A DNA stretch of 64,000 nt, from positions 2,170,001 through 2,234,000 of the forward strand of contig NZ_CP144914.1 of the NCBI RefSeq assembly GCF_008014775.2. Reading direction: 5' to 3'. Every line of letters starts with the position of its first letter. Within the stretch, counting starts at the first letter, position 1. The notes under the pieces were generated by a model, which was not told where the DNA came from, ran no database searches, and was given only the letters and a program-made list of their open reading frames with translations. Source of the stretch: Alkalicoccus halolimnae (GTDB lineage: Bacteria; Bacillota; Bacilli; Bacillales; Salisediminibacteriaceae). Made by a program: the position numbers and the translations under genes. Shown one piece after another: positions 8,413 through 19,382 of this stretch.

Positions 8413-8456
8413 TTTCCCCACTCCTTATTTGATTTCTATTCAACTTATGAGAACTC

Positions 8457-8677
8457 TGTTATAATTCATACTACTTGCTTGAAAGGCGCTGTTAAAGCTT
8501 TTTGTTAATGCGCAAAATAGATCGATCAATTCCAGCGGGACGTCTCTTAATGCTGAATAACCCGCTGCTTACAAATAAGCATTATATAAATTGTACCCTT
8601 CAGCATTCTCATGAAAAAGAAACACTAGTATCATACCAAAACACAATATCTTTGAAAAGTAAACGGAGGTTATTTTT
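8457..8677 (+). promoter_or_regulatory. speA promoter and structured 5' leader
   Basis: An extended -10 box (TGTTATAAT, 8457-8465) implies a leader of about 200 nt. It contains a GCGC/GCGC hairpin (8486-8513). Two perfect inverted repeats follow that interleave: CAGCGGG (8533-8539) with CCCGCTG (8561-8567), and AATGCTGAA (8549-8557) with TTCAGCATT (8599-8607). This is H-type pseudoknot topology. A competing AGCATT (8578-8583) can also pair with AATGCT. The ribosome site GGAGG lies at about 8664. No -35 box is obvious. Function is inferred only. Confidence 0.5.
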
Positions 8678-10162
8678 ATGTACGAAAAAGACCAGACACG
8701 TGCCCCTTTATTCGAGGGCCTTCGTAAACACATTGAGCGGGATCCTCTTCAATTTCATATCCCCGGGCACAAACAGGGAAAAGGCATGGATCCTGAATTT
8801 CGTGAATTTATAGGCAGAAATGCCCTATCTATAGATTTAATAAATATCGCTCCCCTGGATGATCTGCATTTTCCTCACGGGATAATTGATGAGGCACAGA
8901 AATATGCTGCTGAAGCTTTTGGAGCTGATCATACTTTTTTCTCTGTCCAGGGAACGAGCGGCGCCATTATGACTATGGTGATGACAGTTTGCTCGCCGGG
9001 AGATAAGATTATCGTCCCCAGAAATGTCCATAAATCCATTATGTCTGCTATTATATTTTCTGGAGCTATGCCAATATTTATTCACCCTGAGATAGATGAA
9101 AATCTCGGAATTTCCCACGGTATTCATCTGGAAGCTGTCGAAAAAGCTCTGTCTTCCCACCCTGATGCAAAAGGATTACTCGTCATCAATCCTACGTATT
9201 TCGGCGTAGCTGCAAACTTGAAATCAATAGTTGAATCTGCCCATTCTTATAGCATTCCAGTCCTTGTAGACGAAGCTCACGGTGTACATATTCATTTTCA
9301 CGATGAATTTCCTTTGTCAGCTATGCAGGCAGGAGCAGATATGGCAGCTACAAGTGTGCATAAATTGGGAGGGTCGATGACACAAAGCTCCGTCCTGAAT
9401 ATACGCGGCAGCTTAATTTCCAGCACAAGGGTTCAGGCGGTGATCAGCATGCTGACTACAACTTCCACTTCCTACATCCTGCTGGCTTCATTAGACACCG
9501 CAAGAAGACATTTGGCTGTGTCTGGAAAAAAAGAACTTGATAGAATTAAATCGATAGCTGCAAACACACGTATCGAAGTTAACGCTATTCCATCACTTTA
9601 CGCTCCGGGTGAGGATATTTTAAATGACCGCTCCCGCTTCGATTTTGACCCTACGAAGCTGACCGTTTCAGTAAAAGAATTAGGTATAACCGGGCATCAG
9701 GCCGAGGTCTGGCTCAGAGAACAAAAAAATGTTGAAGTAGAGCTTTCCGATCTTTATAACATTCTCTGTCTTTTTACGTTCGGGGATAACGAACATACTG
9801 CAGAAATACTTCTGCAAGCGCTAAAAGATCTTGTAAGACATTTTCTCCCTTCCCGTACATGGCTGGAAAACGGATGGCCGGTGGAGGTCCCTAACATTCC
9901 TACACTTGCCTATTCTCCCCGTGAAGCTTTCTATGCTGATACAGAAACAATTCCTTTGAAGGAAGCCGCGGGCAGGATAAGCGCAGAATTCATGATGATC
10001 TATCCGCCGGGAATTCCTGTCTTTATTCCTGGAGAAATAATTGAGGCAGAAAACCTTCATTATATCCAAAAGAATATCGAAACAGGTCTTCCAGTACAGG
10101 GTCCTGAAGATTCCACGCTAAAGCATTTAAAAGTGATAAAAGAAAGGAAAGCTATTGTTTAA
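8678..10162 (+). CDS. speA: Arginine decarboxylase (Orn/Lys/Arg decarboxylase family)
   Basis: A 494-residue fold-type I PLP enzyme of the major ornithine/lysine/arginine decarboxylase family, without the N-terminal wing domain of the E. coli enzymes. The B. subtilis orthologue SpeA makes agmatine from arginine, the first step to putrescine and spermidine. Visible: FHIPGHKQGKG near 26-36, the VDEAHGVH cofactor motif near 197-204 and the PLP lysine in ATSVHKLGGSMTQSS (K about 229). The C-terminal domain has MIYPPGIPVFIPGE. ACGGAGG precedes the ATG. The gene has its own leader and terminator, and is next to yktA as in B. subtilis. Confidence 0.93.
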   Translation: MYEKDQTRAPLFEGLRKHIERDPLQFHIPGHKQGKGMDPEFREFIGRNALSIDLINIAPLDDLHFPHGIIDEAQKYAAEAFGADHTFFSVQGTSGAIMTMVMTVCSPGDKIIVPRNVHKSIMSAIIFSGAMPIFIHPEIDENLGISHGIHLEAVEKALSSHPDAKGLLVINPTYFGVAANLKSIVESAHSYSIPVLVDEAHGVHIHFHDEFPLSAMQAGADMAATSVHKLGGSMTQSSVLNIRGSLISSTRVQAVISMLTTTSTSYILLASLDTARRHLAVSGKKELDRIKSIAANTRIEVNAIPSLYAPGEDILNDRSRFDFDPTKLTVSVKELGITGHQAEVWLREQKNVEVELSDLYNILCLFTFGDNEHTAEILLQALKDLVRHFLPSRTWLENGWPVEVPNIPTLAYSPREAFYADTETIPLKEAAGRISAEFMMIYPPGIPVFIPGEIIEAENLHYIQKNIETGLPVQGPEDSTLKHLKVIKERKAIV

Positions 10163-10165
10163 CAT

Positions 10166-10212
10166 CAAATATCCTTATCCACTATTTTTATAATGGATAA
10201 GGATATTTTTCT
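10166..10212 (+). terminator. speA terminator
   Basis: AAATATCCTTATCCA and TGGATAAGGATATTT form a long stem followed by TTT. Confidence 0.88.
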
Positions 10213-10387
10213 GAAAAAGGCTTTAAGCATACTGGTGAAAATGGCAGAGAGACTCGAATACCGGTTGAAATGAAGAGGGGTAGTTGTACTCAAATATCCA
10301 GTTTCAATATAACGAGAGAATTCTTAAGTTTAAAAGAAGATATGGTTTTATCATTTGTATTGATACTCCAACTATCGAAAGGTTGAT

Positions 10388-10690
10388 TTATATTTTTATC
10401 GGCGGCTGGGCAGCATAAGGTTTCATTACTTTCTTTAAAAACTCAGCGAGAATTTCCATATCAACTTCATCATCGACATGAAGCATGCCTGAAAGATTAG
10501 AAATGTCATCCAAGTGCCCGTACTCCAATAGTACTTGTCTGCCTGTGTGCATGCACACTACCAGCACTTTCCCAAAAAACATACTAGTATACAAAATAGC
10601 AAAATCGTACCGGTCACCGGCAATATCAATCCCTACGAACTGCACATCCGCTTTTTCATGCTCATTGTAAAGTTCTCTGTACTGTGCCAT
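10388..10690 (-). CDS. DUF3055 family protein
   Basis: A 100-residue protein matching the Bacillaceae DUF3055 family. The core reads VQFVGIDIAGDRYDFAILYTSMFFGK (in parts, about 16-41), then VCMHTGRQVLLE, then a C-terminal acidic helix (DMEILAEFLKKVM). The function is unknown; the fold is probably a small alpha/beta domain. AAAGGAGGTTGTCATA precedes the ATG. It is a single-gene unit, upstream in orientation of an unrelated hypothetical gene. Family assignment rests on recognising the TRYD.AI..TS.FFGK pattern. Confidence 0.78.
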   Translation of the reverse strand: MAQYRELYNEHEKADVQFVGIDIAGDRYDFAILYTSMFFGKVLVVCMHTGRQVLLEYGHLDDISNLSGMLHVDDEVDMEILAEFLKKVMKPYAAQPPIKI

Positions 10691-10757
10691 TATGACAACC
10701 TCCTTTCAACTATTATACGAAAATTCTGACTTTTACTCAATGTTTTCCTCACTATAT

Positions 10758-10789
10758 AAAAGCCAACTTTCCATTTATTGAAAAGTTGA
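10758..10789 (-). terminator. Terminator overlapping a gene end
   Basis: The minus-strand transcript has GTCAACTTT...AAAGTTGGC followed by TTTTAT. The left arm lies inside the last codons of the gene ending at 10775. Confidence 0.75.
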
Positions 10790-11212
10790 CTGCTTTGCCT
10801 GTATAAATTGAATTAATTCCTGTGCAAAAATCAGATCCTGCCTCGTTACTTTGTAATTACTGTCAATAAGTTTAATACTTAATACATATTTGAGCTTTTC
10901 CTCTTCATAAATTGGCAGGAACAGTACATAATCTCTTCCCCGCTGCACATAGGTAACCATTTTCATTCTATCCGGAAACAGAAAACCAAGCCCCAGATAA
11001 TCCTGTTCTTTCGTAAGGCCGCGGATTCCAAGTGCATACTTTAACTTCAGTTTATTATTAACGTAAGAATGGATACTGAGAGTTACTTTTTTCCTGGCTC
11101 TTACATGAATAGTTTTCAGAATCCGAACCATAAAGTCTTCCTGATCTTTAGAATAATCGTAAGCAAGACCGACTTCCAATCTTAATTCATCTAGAAAATC
11201 TGATTTTTTCAT
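10775..11212 (-). CDS. Hypothetical protein, possibly GAF-like
   Basis: A 145-residue cytosolic protein that I do not recognise with confidence. The pattern of an N-terminal helix, central strands (KKVTLSIHSYVNNKLKLKYALGIRG), a YVQRGRDYVLFLPIYEEEKLKYVLSIKL strand pair (in parts) and a final helix (RQDLIFAQELIQFIQ) resembles a single GAF-type sensor fold. No ligand residues can be named. GGGGGTGAATATCAG precedes the ATG. It is monocistronic, with a terminator overlapping its 3' end. It lies between the DUF3055 gene and the M23 lipoprotein gene. Confidence 0.7.
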   Translation of the reverse strand: MKKSDFLDELRLEVGLAYDYSKDQEDFMVRILKTIHVRARKKVTLSIHSYVNNKLKLKYALGIRGLTKEQDYLGLGFLFPDRMKMVTYVQRGRDYVLFLPIYEEEKLKYVLSIKLIDSNYKVTRQDLIFAQELIQFIQAKQSTFQ

Positions 11213-11359
11213 CTGATATTCACCCCCGAACTTTATTCGCCCACTGATATGATTATTGAGATCATATTAACATAACATAAGCTAATATTTTGTCGTCTTT
11301 TGTCTATTTAGTTAAGAAAGTTCTGAATTCGAAATAAATGATTCGAAAGTCGAATAAAA

Positions 11360-11397
11360 AAAGAGTTTCAGGGTCTAAAATCCCTAAAACTCTTCCA
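11360..11397 (-). terminator. Terminator of the M23 lipoprotein gene
   Basis: On the minus strand AAGAGTTTTAGGGA pairs with CCCTGAAACTCTT, followed by a T run. It lies just downstream of the stop at 11414. Confidence 0.88.
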
Positions 11398-11413
11398 AGT
11401 ATAGTTAATTTCA

Positions 11414-12520
11414 TTACGGCCAAAGTTCCTGCAGTATGGGAGCTGTTTCTTCTAAAGTAAAAGGATCCCAAAAAAGTTCTCCATTCACCAGTAGATCCTT
11501 ATGGAGATGAAGGCCGCTGTCGTCTCCGTCAAGTGCTCCGCTGGTTCCTGTATTACCAACATATCCAATTACTGTTTCCTCATCCACCTGCTGTCCGAGT
11601 TCAATTTCTTCAGGAATAGAATCCAGATGTGCAAAGCGGATCATTATTCCTTTATCGTACTGGATCCAGACCTGCTGTCCACGCAAACGATCAAGAATAT
11701 ATTCCGGCGTGAATCCGACTTCCTCAGCAAGCGCTAATTCTTCATTTCTTTCTTCATGGGAAGCATAATCTTCAAAATCATGATCAACCCTGACTACTTC
11801 TCCCTCTCCCATTCCGAATATAGGAGTCTCCGTAGTAATTTCCACTCCGGAAGAATAGTCATAATAATCGATGCCTTCATGTTCTCCATTTCTGTAGTCA
11901 CGAGGAGCACCTGGAAGATGACTTTCAACTGTACTTACGGAGGCACCCTCAATCGGGCGCTCTAAAAATGAAAGAAAATCAATCATATCTTCAGGAGACA
12001 TTTCCTGCAGTTCTGTATCGTTATTTATTTCCTGCAAATCTTCGTTTTCCCCCCAGGTGAACATCGCCTGGTTATCCTCAATCGATACTTCCTTCTCCAG
12101 CCCTTTTTCAATAAATGCAGGCGTTACGTACGGTTCATCATCCACAAAAGTCAAAAGAATATCGTCATAGGGCTGATATTGACCATTAATCTCCAGGACA
12201 GGCACATTTTCGACCATATAAAAAGTTCGTCCTGCAGCTTGCATATTTAACGTTTTATCCAGACTGTCATATTCATAATTTCCGTCAATAATGTTTACCA
12301 GATCCTCTATGGCAATAAGCTGATTTTCAAATTCCTCTGTATTGTGAACAGCTACAGATTCTTTTTCTTCTTCTAATTCCTCATTCTCTTCTAACTGATT
12401 CTCCTCCTGCGTATTAACTGAATTGTTTTCCTCAGGATTGTTCGAAGATTCTGAACTGCCGTCCGCCTGACAGCCTGTTAATAGTAATGCACCAGCTAAC
12501 GTATATGTAATTATTTTCAT
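11414..12520 (-). CDS. M23-family (LytM-like) cell-wall lipoprotein
   Basis: A 368-residue secreted lipoprotein. A signal peptide ends in the lipobox LLTGC (Cys 17). A strongly acidic Ser/Asn/Glu linker (about 18-60) leads to a unique domain (about 65-190). The C-terminal half is an M23/LytM metalloendopeptidase-like fold. Zinc-site motifs are HEGIDY (H and D, about 214-218) and GLHLHKDL near 340, with MIRFAHLDS between. It probably cleaves or binds peptidoglycan cross-bridges outside the membrane; activity is not certain because many LytM proteins are inactive. GAAGGAGAAG precedes the ATG. An R1a repeat lies just upstream of its promoter region. Confidence 0.85.
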   Translation of the reverse strand: MKIITYTLAGALLLTGCQADGSSESSNNPEENNSVNTQEENQLEENEELEEEKESVAVHNTEEFENQLIAIEDLVNIIDGNYEYDSLDKTLNMQAAGRTFYMVENVPVLEINGQYQPYDDILLTFVDDEPYVTPAFIEKGLEKEVSIEDNQAMFTWGENEDLQEINNDTELQEMSPEDMIDFLSFLERPIEGASVSTVESHLPGAPRDYRNGEHEGIDYYDYSSGVEITTETPIFGMGEGEVVRVDHDFEDYASHEERNEELALAEEVGFTPEYILDRLRGQQVWIQYDKGIMIRFAHLDSIPEEIELGQQVDEETVIGYVGNTGTSGALDGDDSGLHLHKDLLVNGELFWDPFTLEETAPILQELWP

Positions 12521-12562
12521 TGTAGTACTTCTCCTTCGTATTATTTGTCCTCAGATTTAAAC

Positions 12563-12876
12563 TATATATGTTGAAATTAATAATTTGTCTCCACTTCTGT
12601 AACCAGCCGCTTTCGCTTCCATGGGGTCGCTTTCCGGGCGGGCCGGCCTCAGCTGATCCCTTCCTCCCTGCGGTCGGGCGGAATGGATCTTAGGCTCGTC
12701 TTCCCTCGCCCTGGAGTCGCCCTATGTCCACTCCAGCGGCCTGTTCTCCATTTCTGTTCTTCATGCAGGTATGGTCAGCCGCTAAAAATGATAACACCCT
12801 TTTTTCTTTCGATAGAGAAGACCGCTTTCGAGGTCACACATTCTATCTTTATAAATATTAAGTTCAATTTATATAT
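12563..12876 (+). repeat. R1a repeat with terminal inverted repeats, copy 1
   Basis: This ~314-bp element is nearly identical, in opposite orientation, to 27042-27347. Its ends are imperfect inverted repeats: TATATATGTTGAAATTAATA at the left, and reversed right end TATATAAATTGAACTTAATA. The GC-rich core carries CGCTTTCGCTTCCATGGGG (12609-12627), GGGCGGGCCGGCCTCAGCTG and TCCTCCCTGCGG, shared with the R1b copies. It lies between two divergent lipoprotein genes. It resembles a miniature inverted-repeat element; no transposase is encoded. Confidence 0.75.
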
Positions 12877-13558
12877 TTACTATTTATTCAGCCTTGTTAA
12901 AGCCTGAGGTTCTTACGCAAAAAAGGGAACCAGGCTTTCAGGCTTACGATGACAGAAGATAAGTCTACTGAAAAAGCTGATGGGACAGGCTTAAACGATT
13001 GAAGTTTTAAGGATTAAATTAACTTTTTTGTCAGATATAGTTTGTTTTCCTGAAACGTGCGTAATAACCAAGTCTGATGTTGATAAATGTAGAACTTTCT
13101 CGGCAGCTCGACTTATAGAGGAGCCGCAGACGACATTATTCGCCTCTACCAGATTTTTTAAATTAAATGTATTAAGGACGGACTGAATCTGAATATGCTC
13201 TCATTAACATTGTGCCCGTTAATTTTATCATAAGAATTGAGTTAGTAGTTTTCTATTTTCAATTTATTATTTGTAATCGTTATGATGCATACAACTTAAT
13301 TTCTTTCTTGACGTTTCATAGATATTGTTCAGCCTCATCCTGATTTTCCAAAAGACTTGATCCGAAAATTAAAACTGTTTATTAACACATCAGGGTCGAA
13401 CACGATCAGTCCAATAACAAACTGATTTTCTTGAAGTAACAGTTTTTATCACACTGTCTCAAGGGAGTTTCCTTTAAGTAACAATTCGATTACAAAGCCA
13501 ATATGGCAGCAACTGTGTGTTACGATAAATTTAACCAATCAAGAAAGGGGTGGAAGGA
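12877..13558. other. Non-coding stretch upstream of slp
   Basis: I see no gene. It holds a hairpin (12899-12938, AAAGCCT...GGTTC with GAACC...AGGCTTT) without a T run. It also holds a decayed R2 fragment at about 13074-13135, recognised by GTTGATAAATGTAGAA. The remainder is AT-rich. Confidence 0.6.
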
Positions 13559-13987
13559 ATGAAAATTTGGTTAATGACCACCCTTCTAATCTCCTGTATG
13601 ATACTATTCAGCTGTCAAAATGAGAATATCACTTCTGATTATCCTTTTCTGGATAACGAAGATGAATACATTACAATTCTTTTTTCTGATATTCAATCCC
13701 AGCAGGCTTCAGAGCACCCTTATTATGACGCTCTGATCGATTTTCAACAGGAGTATCCGGAATCACCGATGAGCGTTTATGTTGCTGATGAAAATGACAC
13801 CGAACTATTGAGCTATTATGAAGTTTCTACTTTTCCGACAATGATAATTGTCGAAAACAATGAGGCTTTGGTAAAAGTTGAGGGACAGAATGATTATCAG
13901 GCAATTCTTGATAAAATGGAAACGACTTTAGCCGTTAATGAACCTCCTTCACTTACAAAACCTGTAATTAATAAACACAATTTTTAA
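13559..13987 (+). CDS. slp: Small lipoprotein, Slp-like, with thioredoxin-like pattern
   Basis: A ~142-residue lipoprotein with an N-terminal signal segment ending in ILFSC (lipobox). The mature part shows a thioredoxin-like arrangement: a strand YITILFSD, a helix PYYDALIDFQQEYP, a strand MSVYVADE, and the cis-Pro-like motif YEVSTFPTMIIVENNEAL (in part, about 96-107). It has no CxxC, so redox catalysis is unlikely. In B. subtilis the peptidoglycan-associated lipoprotein gene slp lies between pdhD and speA, the same position, which is the basis of the symbol. ATG 13559 is chosen because AAGGGGTGG is correctly spaced. Confidence 0.65.
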   Translation: MKIWLMTTLLISCMILFSCQNENITSDYPFLDNEDEYITILFSDIQSQQASEHPYYDALIDFQQEYPESPMSVYVADENDTELLSYYEVSTFPTMIIVENNEALVKVEGQNDYQAILDKMETTLAVNEPPSLTKPVINKHNF

Positions 13988-14039
13988 CTTATTCCCCCTT
14001 TTCAAGGCATTTCTATAAATGAATATGTACAATGAATTA

Positions 14040-14082
14040 AAAACCATTAATAACATATATTGTTATTAATGGTTTTTATTAT
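14040..14082 (+). terminator. slp terminator
   Basis: AAAACCATTAATAACA pairs with TGTTATTAATGGTTTT around a 4-base loop, followed by TATT. A second perfect hairpin (TAATCTTCCAG/CTGGAAGATTA) lies at 14194-14226. Confidence 0.85.
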
Positions 14083-14270
14083 ATTTTCCCTACGTGAATT
14101 ATTGTTTAATTATTGCGCCTCACCTTGGATAATCCAGGCAGACAAATTTACAAAAGTGCTTTTATCCACTCCGGCAAATGAGCAGATGTAAACTTAATCT
14201 TCCAGCTTCTGAAACTGGAAGATTAAATTCAACCTGTATAGAACCATGACCGGTGCGCAAGTACTTTAAA

Positions 14271-14304
14271 AAAGCTCTCTGAATGTTTATTCAGAGAGCT
14301 TTTC
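14271..14304 (-). terminator. pdh operon terminator
   Basis: AAAGCTCTCTGAA pairs with TTCAGAGAGCTTT around a 7-base loop, a few bases past the pdhD stop. The minus-strand copy ends in a T run. Confidence 0.88.
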
Positions 14305-14307
14305 ACA

Positions 14308-15720
14308 TTATTTAAGTGTGTGAATAGGCATACCAAGAGCAACTTCCGCTGTTTCCATTGTGATTTCTCCAAGAGAAGGGTGAGCATGAATAGTAAGCGC
14401 AAGATCTTCTGCTGTCATTCCCGATTCGATAGCTACACATGCCTCAGAGATCATGTCGGAGGCATTATGGCCAGCTATTTGGACTCCAAGGACAAGTCCA
14501 TCCTCTTTGCGTGTTACCATCTTCAGGAAACCTTCCGTTTCATTGAGAGATAGAGCACGTCCATTAGCCTGAAATGGGAATTTAGAAGCTACTACTTCAT
14601 ATCCTTCATCTTTAGCCTGCTGTTCAGTGAGACCGACCTGAGCCAGCTCTGGCCCGGAGAAGACAACTTCCGGAATTGCCGTGTAATCAATTTCCATTGG
14701 TTCACCTGCAATAGCTTCTGCTGCTACTTTAGCTTCGTAGGAAGCCTTATGAGCAAGTGCAGGTCCTTGAACGATGTCACCGATTGCGTAAATGTTAGAT
14801 ACGGATGTACGGCACTGCTTGTCAATTTTCACAAGCCCATTATCATCCATTTCAACACCGGCCTGTTCAAGCCCAAGTTCCTGAGTATTCGGTTTACGAC
14901 CTACTGTTACGAGGAGAACATCTCCCTCGAATTCCTCTTCTTTACCTTGAACTTCAGCTTTTACTTTTACTCCGTTTTTCGTTTCTTCCATTTCTTGAGC
15001 CATTGCTTCCGTCTTAATAGTTACACCTTTGTTTTTAAGGCGCTTGGAAACGAGCTGACTCATCTGCTTTTCAAAGCCAGGAAGGATTTGCTTCGTACCT
15101 TCAAGTATTGTTACTTCAGAACCAAGATCCGCGTAAGCTGATCCCAGTTCCACCCCGATGTAACCACCACCGATTACGACCATTTTTTTAGGAACTTCTT
15201 TAAGGGCAAGAGCGCCTGTGGAAGACATGACTTTGCCTTCTTTAAATTTAAATTTTGGAATCTCAATTGGAGAAGAGCCTGTAGCAATAATACAGTTGTT
15301 GAACTTATAAGTTTGAGAAGACTTATCATCCATTATCTTAGCTGTGGAATCTTCTCCAAAATATGCTTCTCCGCGTACTATCTCCACGTTGTTGCCTTTT
15401 AAAAGACCTTCTACTCCTCCAGTAAGCTTTTCAACCACTGAGCCTTTCCATTTTTGAACCTTCGAAAAATCGAGCTTGACATCTCCCACGGAGATACCCA
15501 TGTCATCTGAATTATGAACGTTATGAAAACGATGACCTGCTTCAATAAGAGCTTTTGATGGAATACAACCGACATTCAGGCATACACCGCCCAAATTTTC
15601 TTTTTCTACAATTGTTACTTTCTGGCCTAGCTGAGCAGCACGGATCGCAGCTACGTATCCTCCCGGGCCGGAACCAATGATCAGTGTATCTACTTCAATT
15701 GGAAAATCACCTACTACCAT
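14308..15720 (-). CDS. pdhD: Dihydrolipoyl dehydrogenase, PDH E3
   Basis: A 470-residue flavoprotein that reoxidises dihydrolipoamide on E2 and reduces NAD+. The FAD site [17 protein letters not shown] (about 16-32), the redox disulfide [13 protein letters not shown] (about 44-56, Cys pair CLNVGC), the NAD site [13 protein letters not shown] and the C-terminal base HAHPSLGE (His about 450) are intact. Its ribosome site GGAGGG is embedded in the last codons of pdhC (4-base gap), so translation is coupled. It is the last gene of pdhABCD, followed by a terminator. Confidence 0.96.
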   Translation of the reverse strand: MVVGDFPIEVDTLIIGSGPGGYVAAIRAAQLGQKVTIVEKENLGGVCLNVGCIPSKALIEAGHRFHNVHNSDDMGISVGDVKLDFSKVQKWKGSVVEKLTGGVEGLLKGNNVEIVRGEAYFGEDSTAKIMDDKSSQTYKFNNCIIATGSSPIEIPKFKFKEGKVMSSTGALALKEVPKKMVVIGGGYIGVELGSAYADLGSEVTILEGTKQILPGFEKQMSQLVSKRLKNKGVTIKTEAMAQEMEETKNGVKVKAEVQGKEEEFEGDVLLVTVGRKPNTQELGLEQAGVEMDDNGLVKIDKQCRTSVSNIYAIGDIVQGPALAHKASYEAKVAAEAIAGEPMEIDYTAIPEVVFSGPELAQVGLTEQQAKDEGYEVVASKFPFQANGRALSLNETEGFLKMVTRKEDGLVLGVQIAGHNASDMISEACVAIESGMTAEDLALTIHAHPSLGEITMETAEVALGMPIHTLK

Positions 15721-15723
15721 AAA

Positions 15724-17019
15724 TTATCCCTCCATTACTAGTAATTGTGGATCGTTCAACAGACGCTTAATATGGTTTAACGCATGCTGCGCTGTCGCAC
15801 CATCAATGATACGATGATCAAAGCTCAATGACAAGGCTAAAACAGGCGCAATAACGACTTCACCGTCTTTCACTACTGGCTTCTCTGAAATTCGTCCAAG
15901 TCCAAGAATGGCTACTTCTGGATGATTGATAACTGGAGTAAACCATTGACCGCCGGCTGATCCTATATTTGTAATCGTTATAGAAGCGCCCTTCATTTCT
16001 TCAGAGGCGAGCTTTCCATCCCGTGCTTTACCTGCAAGGTCATTAATTTGATCAGAAATCTTGAATATAGATTTACGGTCAGTGTTTTTCACGACTGGAA
16101 CAAGAAGACCTTTTTCCGTGTCCGCTGCAATACCAATGTTGTAATAATGCTTATGCACGATCTCTTCAGTTGAATCATCGAGAGACGTATTTAGAGCAGG
16201 GAATTCACGCACAGCACTGGTTAATGCTTTCACAACATAAGGAAGATAGGTGAGTTTAATCCCTTTTTCCTGAGCTACCGGCTTAAACTGTTTACGGTGC
16301 TCTACAAGAGCTGTTACATCAATCTCGTCCATTAGAGTTACGTGCGGAGCTGTCTGCTTGGAATTAACCATCGCTTTAGCGATTGCTTTACGCATGCCGG
16401 ACATTTTTTCGCGTGTTTCAGATTCCCCTTCTGCAGGCTCATACGCTGCTACAGGCTGCTTTTCTTCCTTCTTTGTCTCTTCTTGAGGAGCCTCTTCGGA
16501 AGCAGCTGATTTTTGGTCACCGGAAGCAAATGCATCTATATCTTCACGCATAACACGGCCATTCTTTCCAGAACCGCGCACCTGGCGAATGTTTACATCC
16601 TGTTCTCTTGCATATTTACGTACGGAAGGCATCGCGATAACTCGTGCACTTTCATCTACTTCTTCTGCAGATTCAGGCTGCTCCTGCTTTTCTTCTGATT
16701 TTTCTTCAGAACTGTCTTCCTTTTTTTCTTCCGTGCTTTCTTCTTCCTCTTCCTCTGACTCTTCTTCTTCCGGAGGTTCCGCGTCAGTATCGAAAGTTAT
16801 GATAACTGTTCCTACTGTCGTAACTGTTCCTTCTTCAACGTGAAGTTTTTTGATTGTTCCGTCGACGGGAGATGGAATTTCAACGACTGCCTTATCATTT
16901 TGAACTTCACACAGGACGTCATCTTCTTTTACCTCGTCCCCTTCTTTTACTTCCCACTTAACAATTTCACCTTCATGAATACCTTCACCGATATCCGGAA
17001 GTTTAAATTCATATGCCAT
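15724..17019 (-). CDS. pdhC: Dihydrolipoyllysine acetyltransferase, PDH E2
   Basis: A 431-residue E2 core subunit that transfers acetyl groups to CoA. Domain order is one lipoyl domain (1-77, lipoyl Lys in QNDKAVVEI, about 42), a linker, a peripheral subunit-binding domain (about 128-165, [11 protein letters not shown]), a second linker, and the acetyltransferase domain (about 205-431) with [10 protein letters not shown] (His about 402). The first linker is exceptionally acidic, with runs such as [12 protein letters not shown], instead of the usual Ala/Pro type; this hints at a salt or alkaline lifestyle. GGAGG precedes the ATG. An 87-base gap separates it from pdhB. Confidence 0.96.
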   Translation of the reverse strand: MAYEFKLPDIGEGIHEGEIVKWEVKEGDEVKEDDVLCEVQNDKAVVEIPSPVDGTIKKLHVEEGTVTTVGTVIITFDTDAEPPEEEESEEEEEESTEEKKEDSSEEKSEEKQEQPESAEEVDESARVIAMPSVRKYAREQDVNIRQVRGSGKNGRVMREDIDAFASGDQKSAASEEAPQEETKKEEKQPVAAYEPAEGESETREKMSGMRKAIAKAMVNSKQTAPHVTLMDEIDVTALVEHRKQFKPVAQEKGIKLTYLPYVVKALTSAVREFPALNTSLDDSTEEIVHKHYYNIGIAADTEKGLLVPVVKNTDRKSIFKISDQINDLAGKARDGKLASEEMKGASITITNIGSAGGQWFTPVINHPEVAILGLGRISEKPVVKDGEVVIAPVLALSLSFDHRIIDGATAQHALNHIKRLLNDPQLLVMEG

Positions 17020-17106
17020 GTATATGCCTCCATTTCTTATAAAAACTAATCAAGTGATGAAAGAGGAGAAGCCAGAAATGCCAGCTTCCCTCCTTTTCCA
17101 CTTCAA

Positions 17107-18084
17107 TTAAAATTCAATAATTTCTTTTACTTTAGCTGCAACGTCTTTTTCGTTCGGAAGCCATGTATCTTCTGCGGCTGCAAACGGGAAAATAGTGTCT
17201 GGTGCCGTAACTCTTCCGACTGGAGCCTCCAGGCTTAAAATAGCTCGATCGTTTATTTCCGCGACGACTGTAGCAGCAATTCCTGCCTGTTTCTGAGCTT
17301 CCTGAACTACGACAGCGCGATTTGTTTTCTTAACAGATTCAATAATTGTTTCAATATCGAGCGGGCTGACAGTTCGAAGGTCAACAACTTCCGCAGATAT
17401 TCCGTCTTTTTCAAGCTTTTCAGCAGCTTTAAGTGAAGTCTGAACCATTGCTCCGTAAGAAATAATAGAAATGTCTGTCCCTTCACGCTTAATGTCTGCT
17501 TTGCCCAATGGTACCGTATATTCCTCTTCCGGTACTTCATCCCGGAAAGAACGATAAAGTTTCATGTGTTCCAAAAAGACAACTGGATCGTTGTCGCGGA
17601 TGGCAGAAATAAGAAGACCTTTCGCATCATAAGGGTTAGACGGGATTACAACTTTCAGGCCTGGCGTCTGTGCCATAAGCCCTTCCAGACTGTCTGCGTG
17701 CATTTCCGGAGTTTTTACTCCGCCGCCAAACGGGGAGCGGATCGTAACGGGAGCATTGTAGACTCCCCCTGAACGGTAGTTAAGACGGGCCATCTGTCCT
17801 GCCACGGAATCAAAAGCTTCAAATACGAAACCGAAGAATTGAAGTTCCATAACGGAACGGTAGCCTGTCAGACTGAGGCCATGAGCCAGACCGCCGATAC
17901 CGGATTCAGCAAGCGGTGTGTCAAATACGCGCTCCTCGCCAAATTCTTTTTGCAGACCATCTGTAGCGCGGAAAACTCCACCATTCAGACCCACGTCTTC
18001 TCCGTAAACTAATACTTTTTCATCATTTTTCAATTCATTTCGCATTGCATCTGTAATAGCTTGAATCATTGTCATTTGCGCCAT
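17107..18084 (-). CDS. pdhB: Pyruvate dehydrogenase E1 component beta subunit
   Basis: A 325-residue E1-beta that forms the thiamine diphosphate-binding heterotetramer with PdhA. Family motifs visible are [15 protein letters not shown] near 27-41, [14 protein letters not shown] near 52-65, the ELQFFGF segment and the C-terminal [14 protein letters not shown]. It starts three bases after the pdhA stop, so the two E1 subunits are translationally linked. AAGGAG lies about 12 bases upstream in the pdhA end. Length is normal and it is complete. Confidence 0.96.
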   Translation of the reverse strand: MAQMTMIQAITDAMRNELKNDEKVLVYGEDVGLNGGVFRATDGLQKEFGEERVFDTPLAESGIGGLAHGLSLTGYRSVMELQFFGFVFEAFDSVAGQMARLNYRSGGVYNAPVTIRSPFGGGVKTPEMHADSLEGLMAQTPGLKVVIPSNPYDAKGLLISAIRDNDPVVFLEHMKLYRSFRDEVPEEEYTVPLGKADIKREGTDISIISYGAMVQTSLKAAEKLEKDGISAEVVDLRTVSPLDIETIIESVKKTNRAVVVQEAQKQAGIAATVVAEINDRAILSLEAPVGRVTAPDTIFPFAAAEDTWLPNEKDVAAKVKEIIEF

Positions 18085-18087
18085 AGC

Positions 18088-19209
<1,122 letters not shown>

Positions 19210-19354
19210 TTAACAAACTTTCTGTCCTGCCACTTGTAGTTCAGATTTGTAAGCTGATAACACAGAGTAATTGATAGAAGCAGCATAGCAGCTTGTTTCT
19301 GTAGTACGTTTTTCCTGAAAAGTATTAATACAACCCTTCATTTACGTCCCTAAG

Positions 19355-19382
19355 TTTACACGAAACAAAGTTAGCTCGTCAA
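19355..19382 (-). promoter_or_regulatory. Candidate pdh operon promoter
   Basis: On the minus strand TTGACG (19382-19377) is followed after 16 bases by TGTAAA (19360-19355). The -10 match is moderate. The rest of 19180-19608 shows no gene. Confidence 0.4.

Noticed and set aside
12683..12907. 74-codon frame similar in translation to a minus-strand frame at 27037-27363
   Set aside because: The similarity comes from the underlying R1a DNA repeat; neither has a ribosome site, and the matching frames do not begin or end alike.
16589..16843. 84-codon Ser-rich frame opposite pdhC
   Set aside because: It is the antisense of the acidic Glu-rich linker, a compositional artefact.
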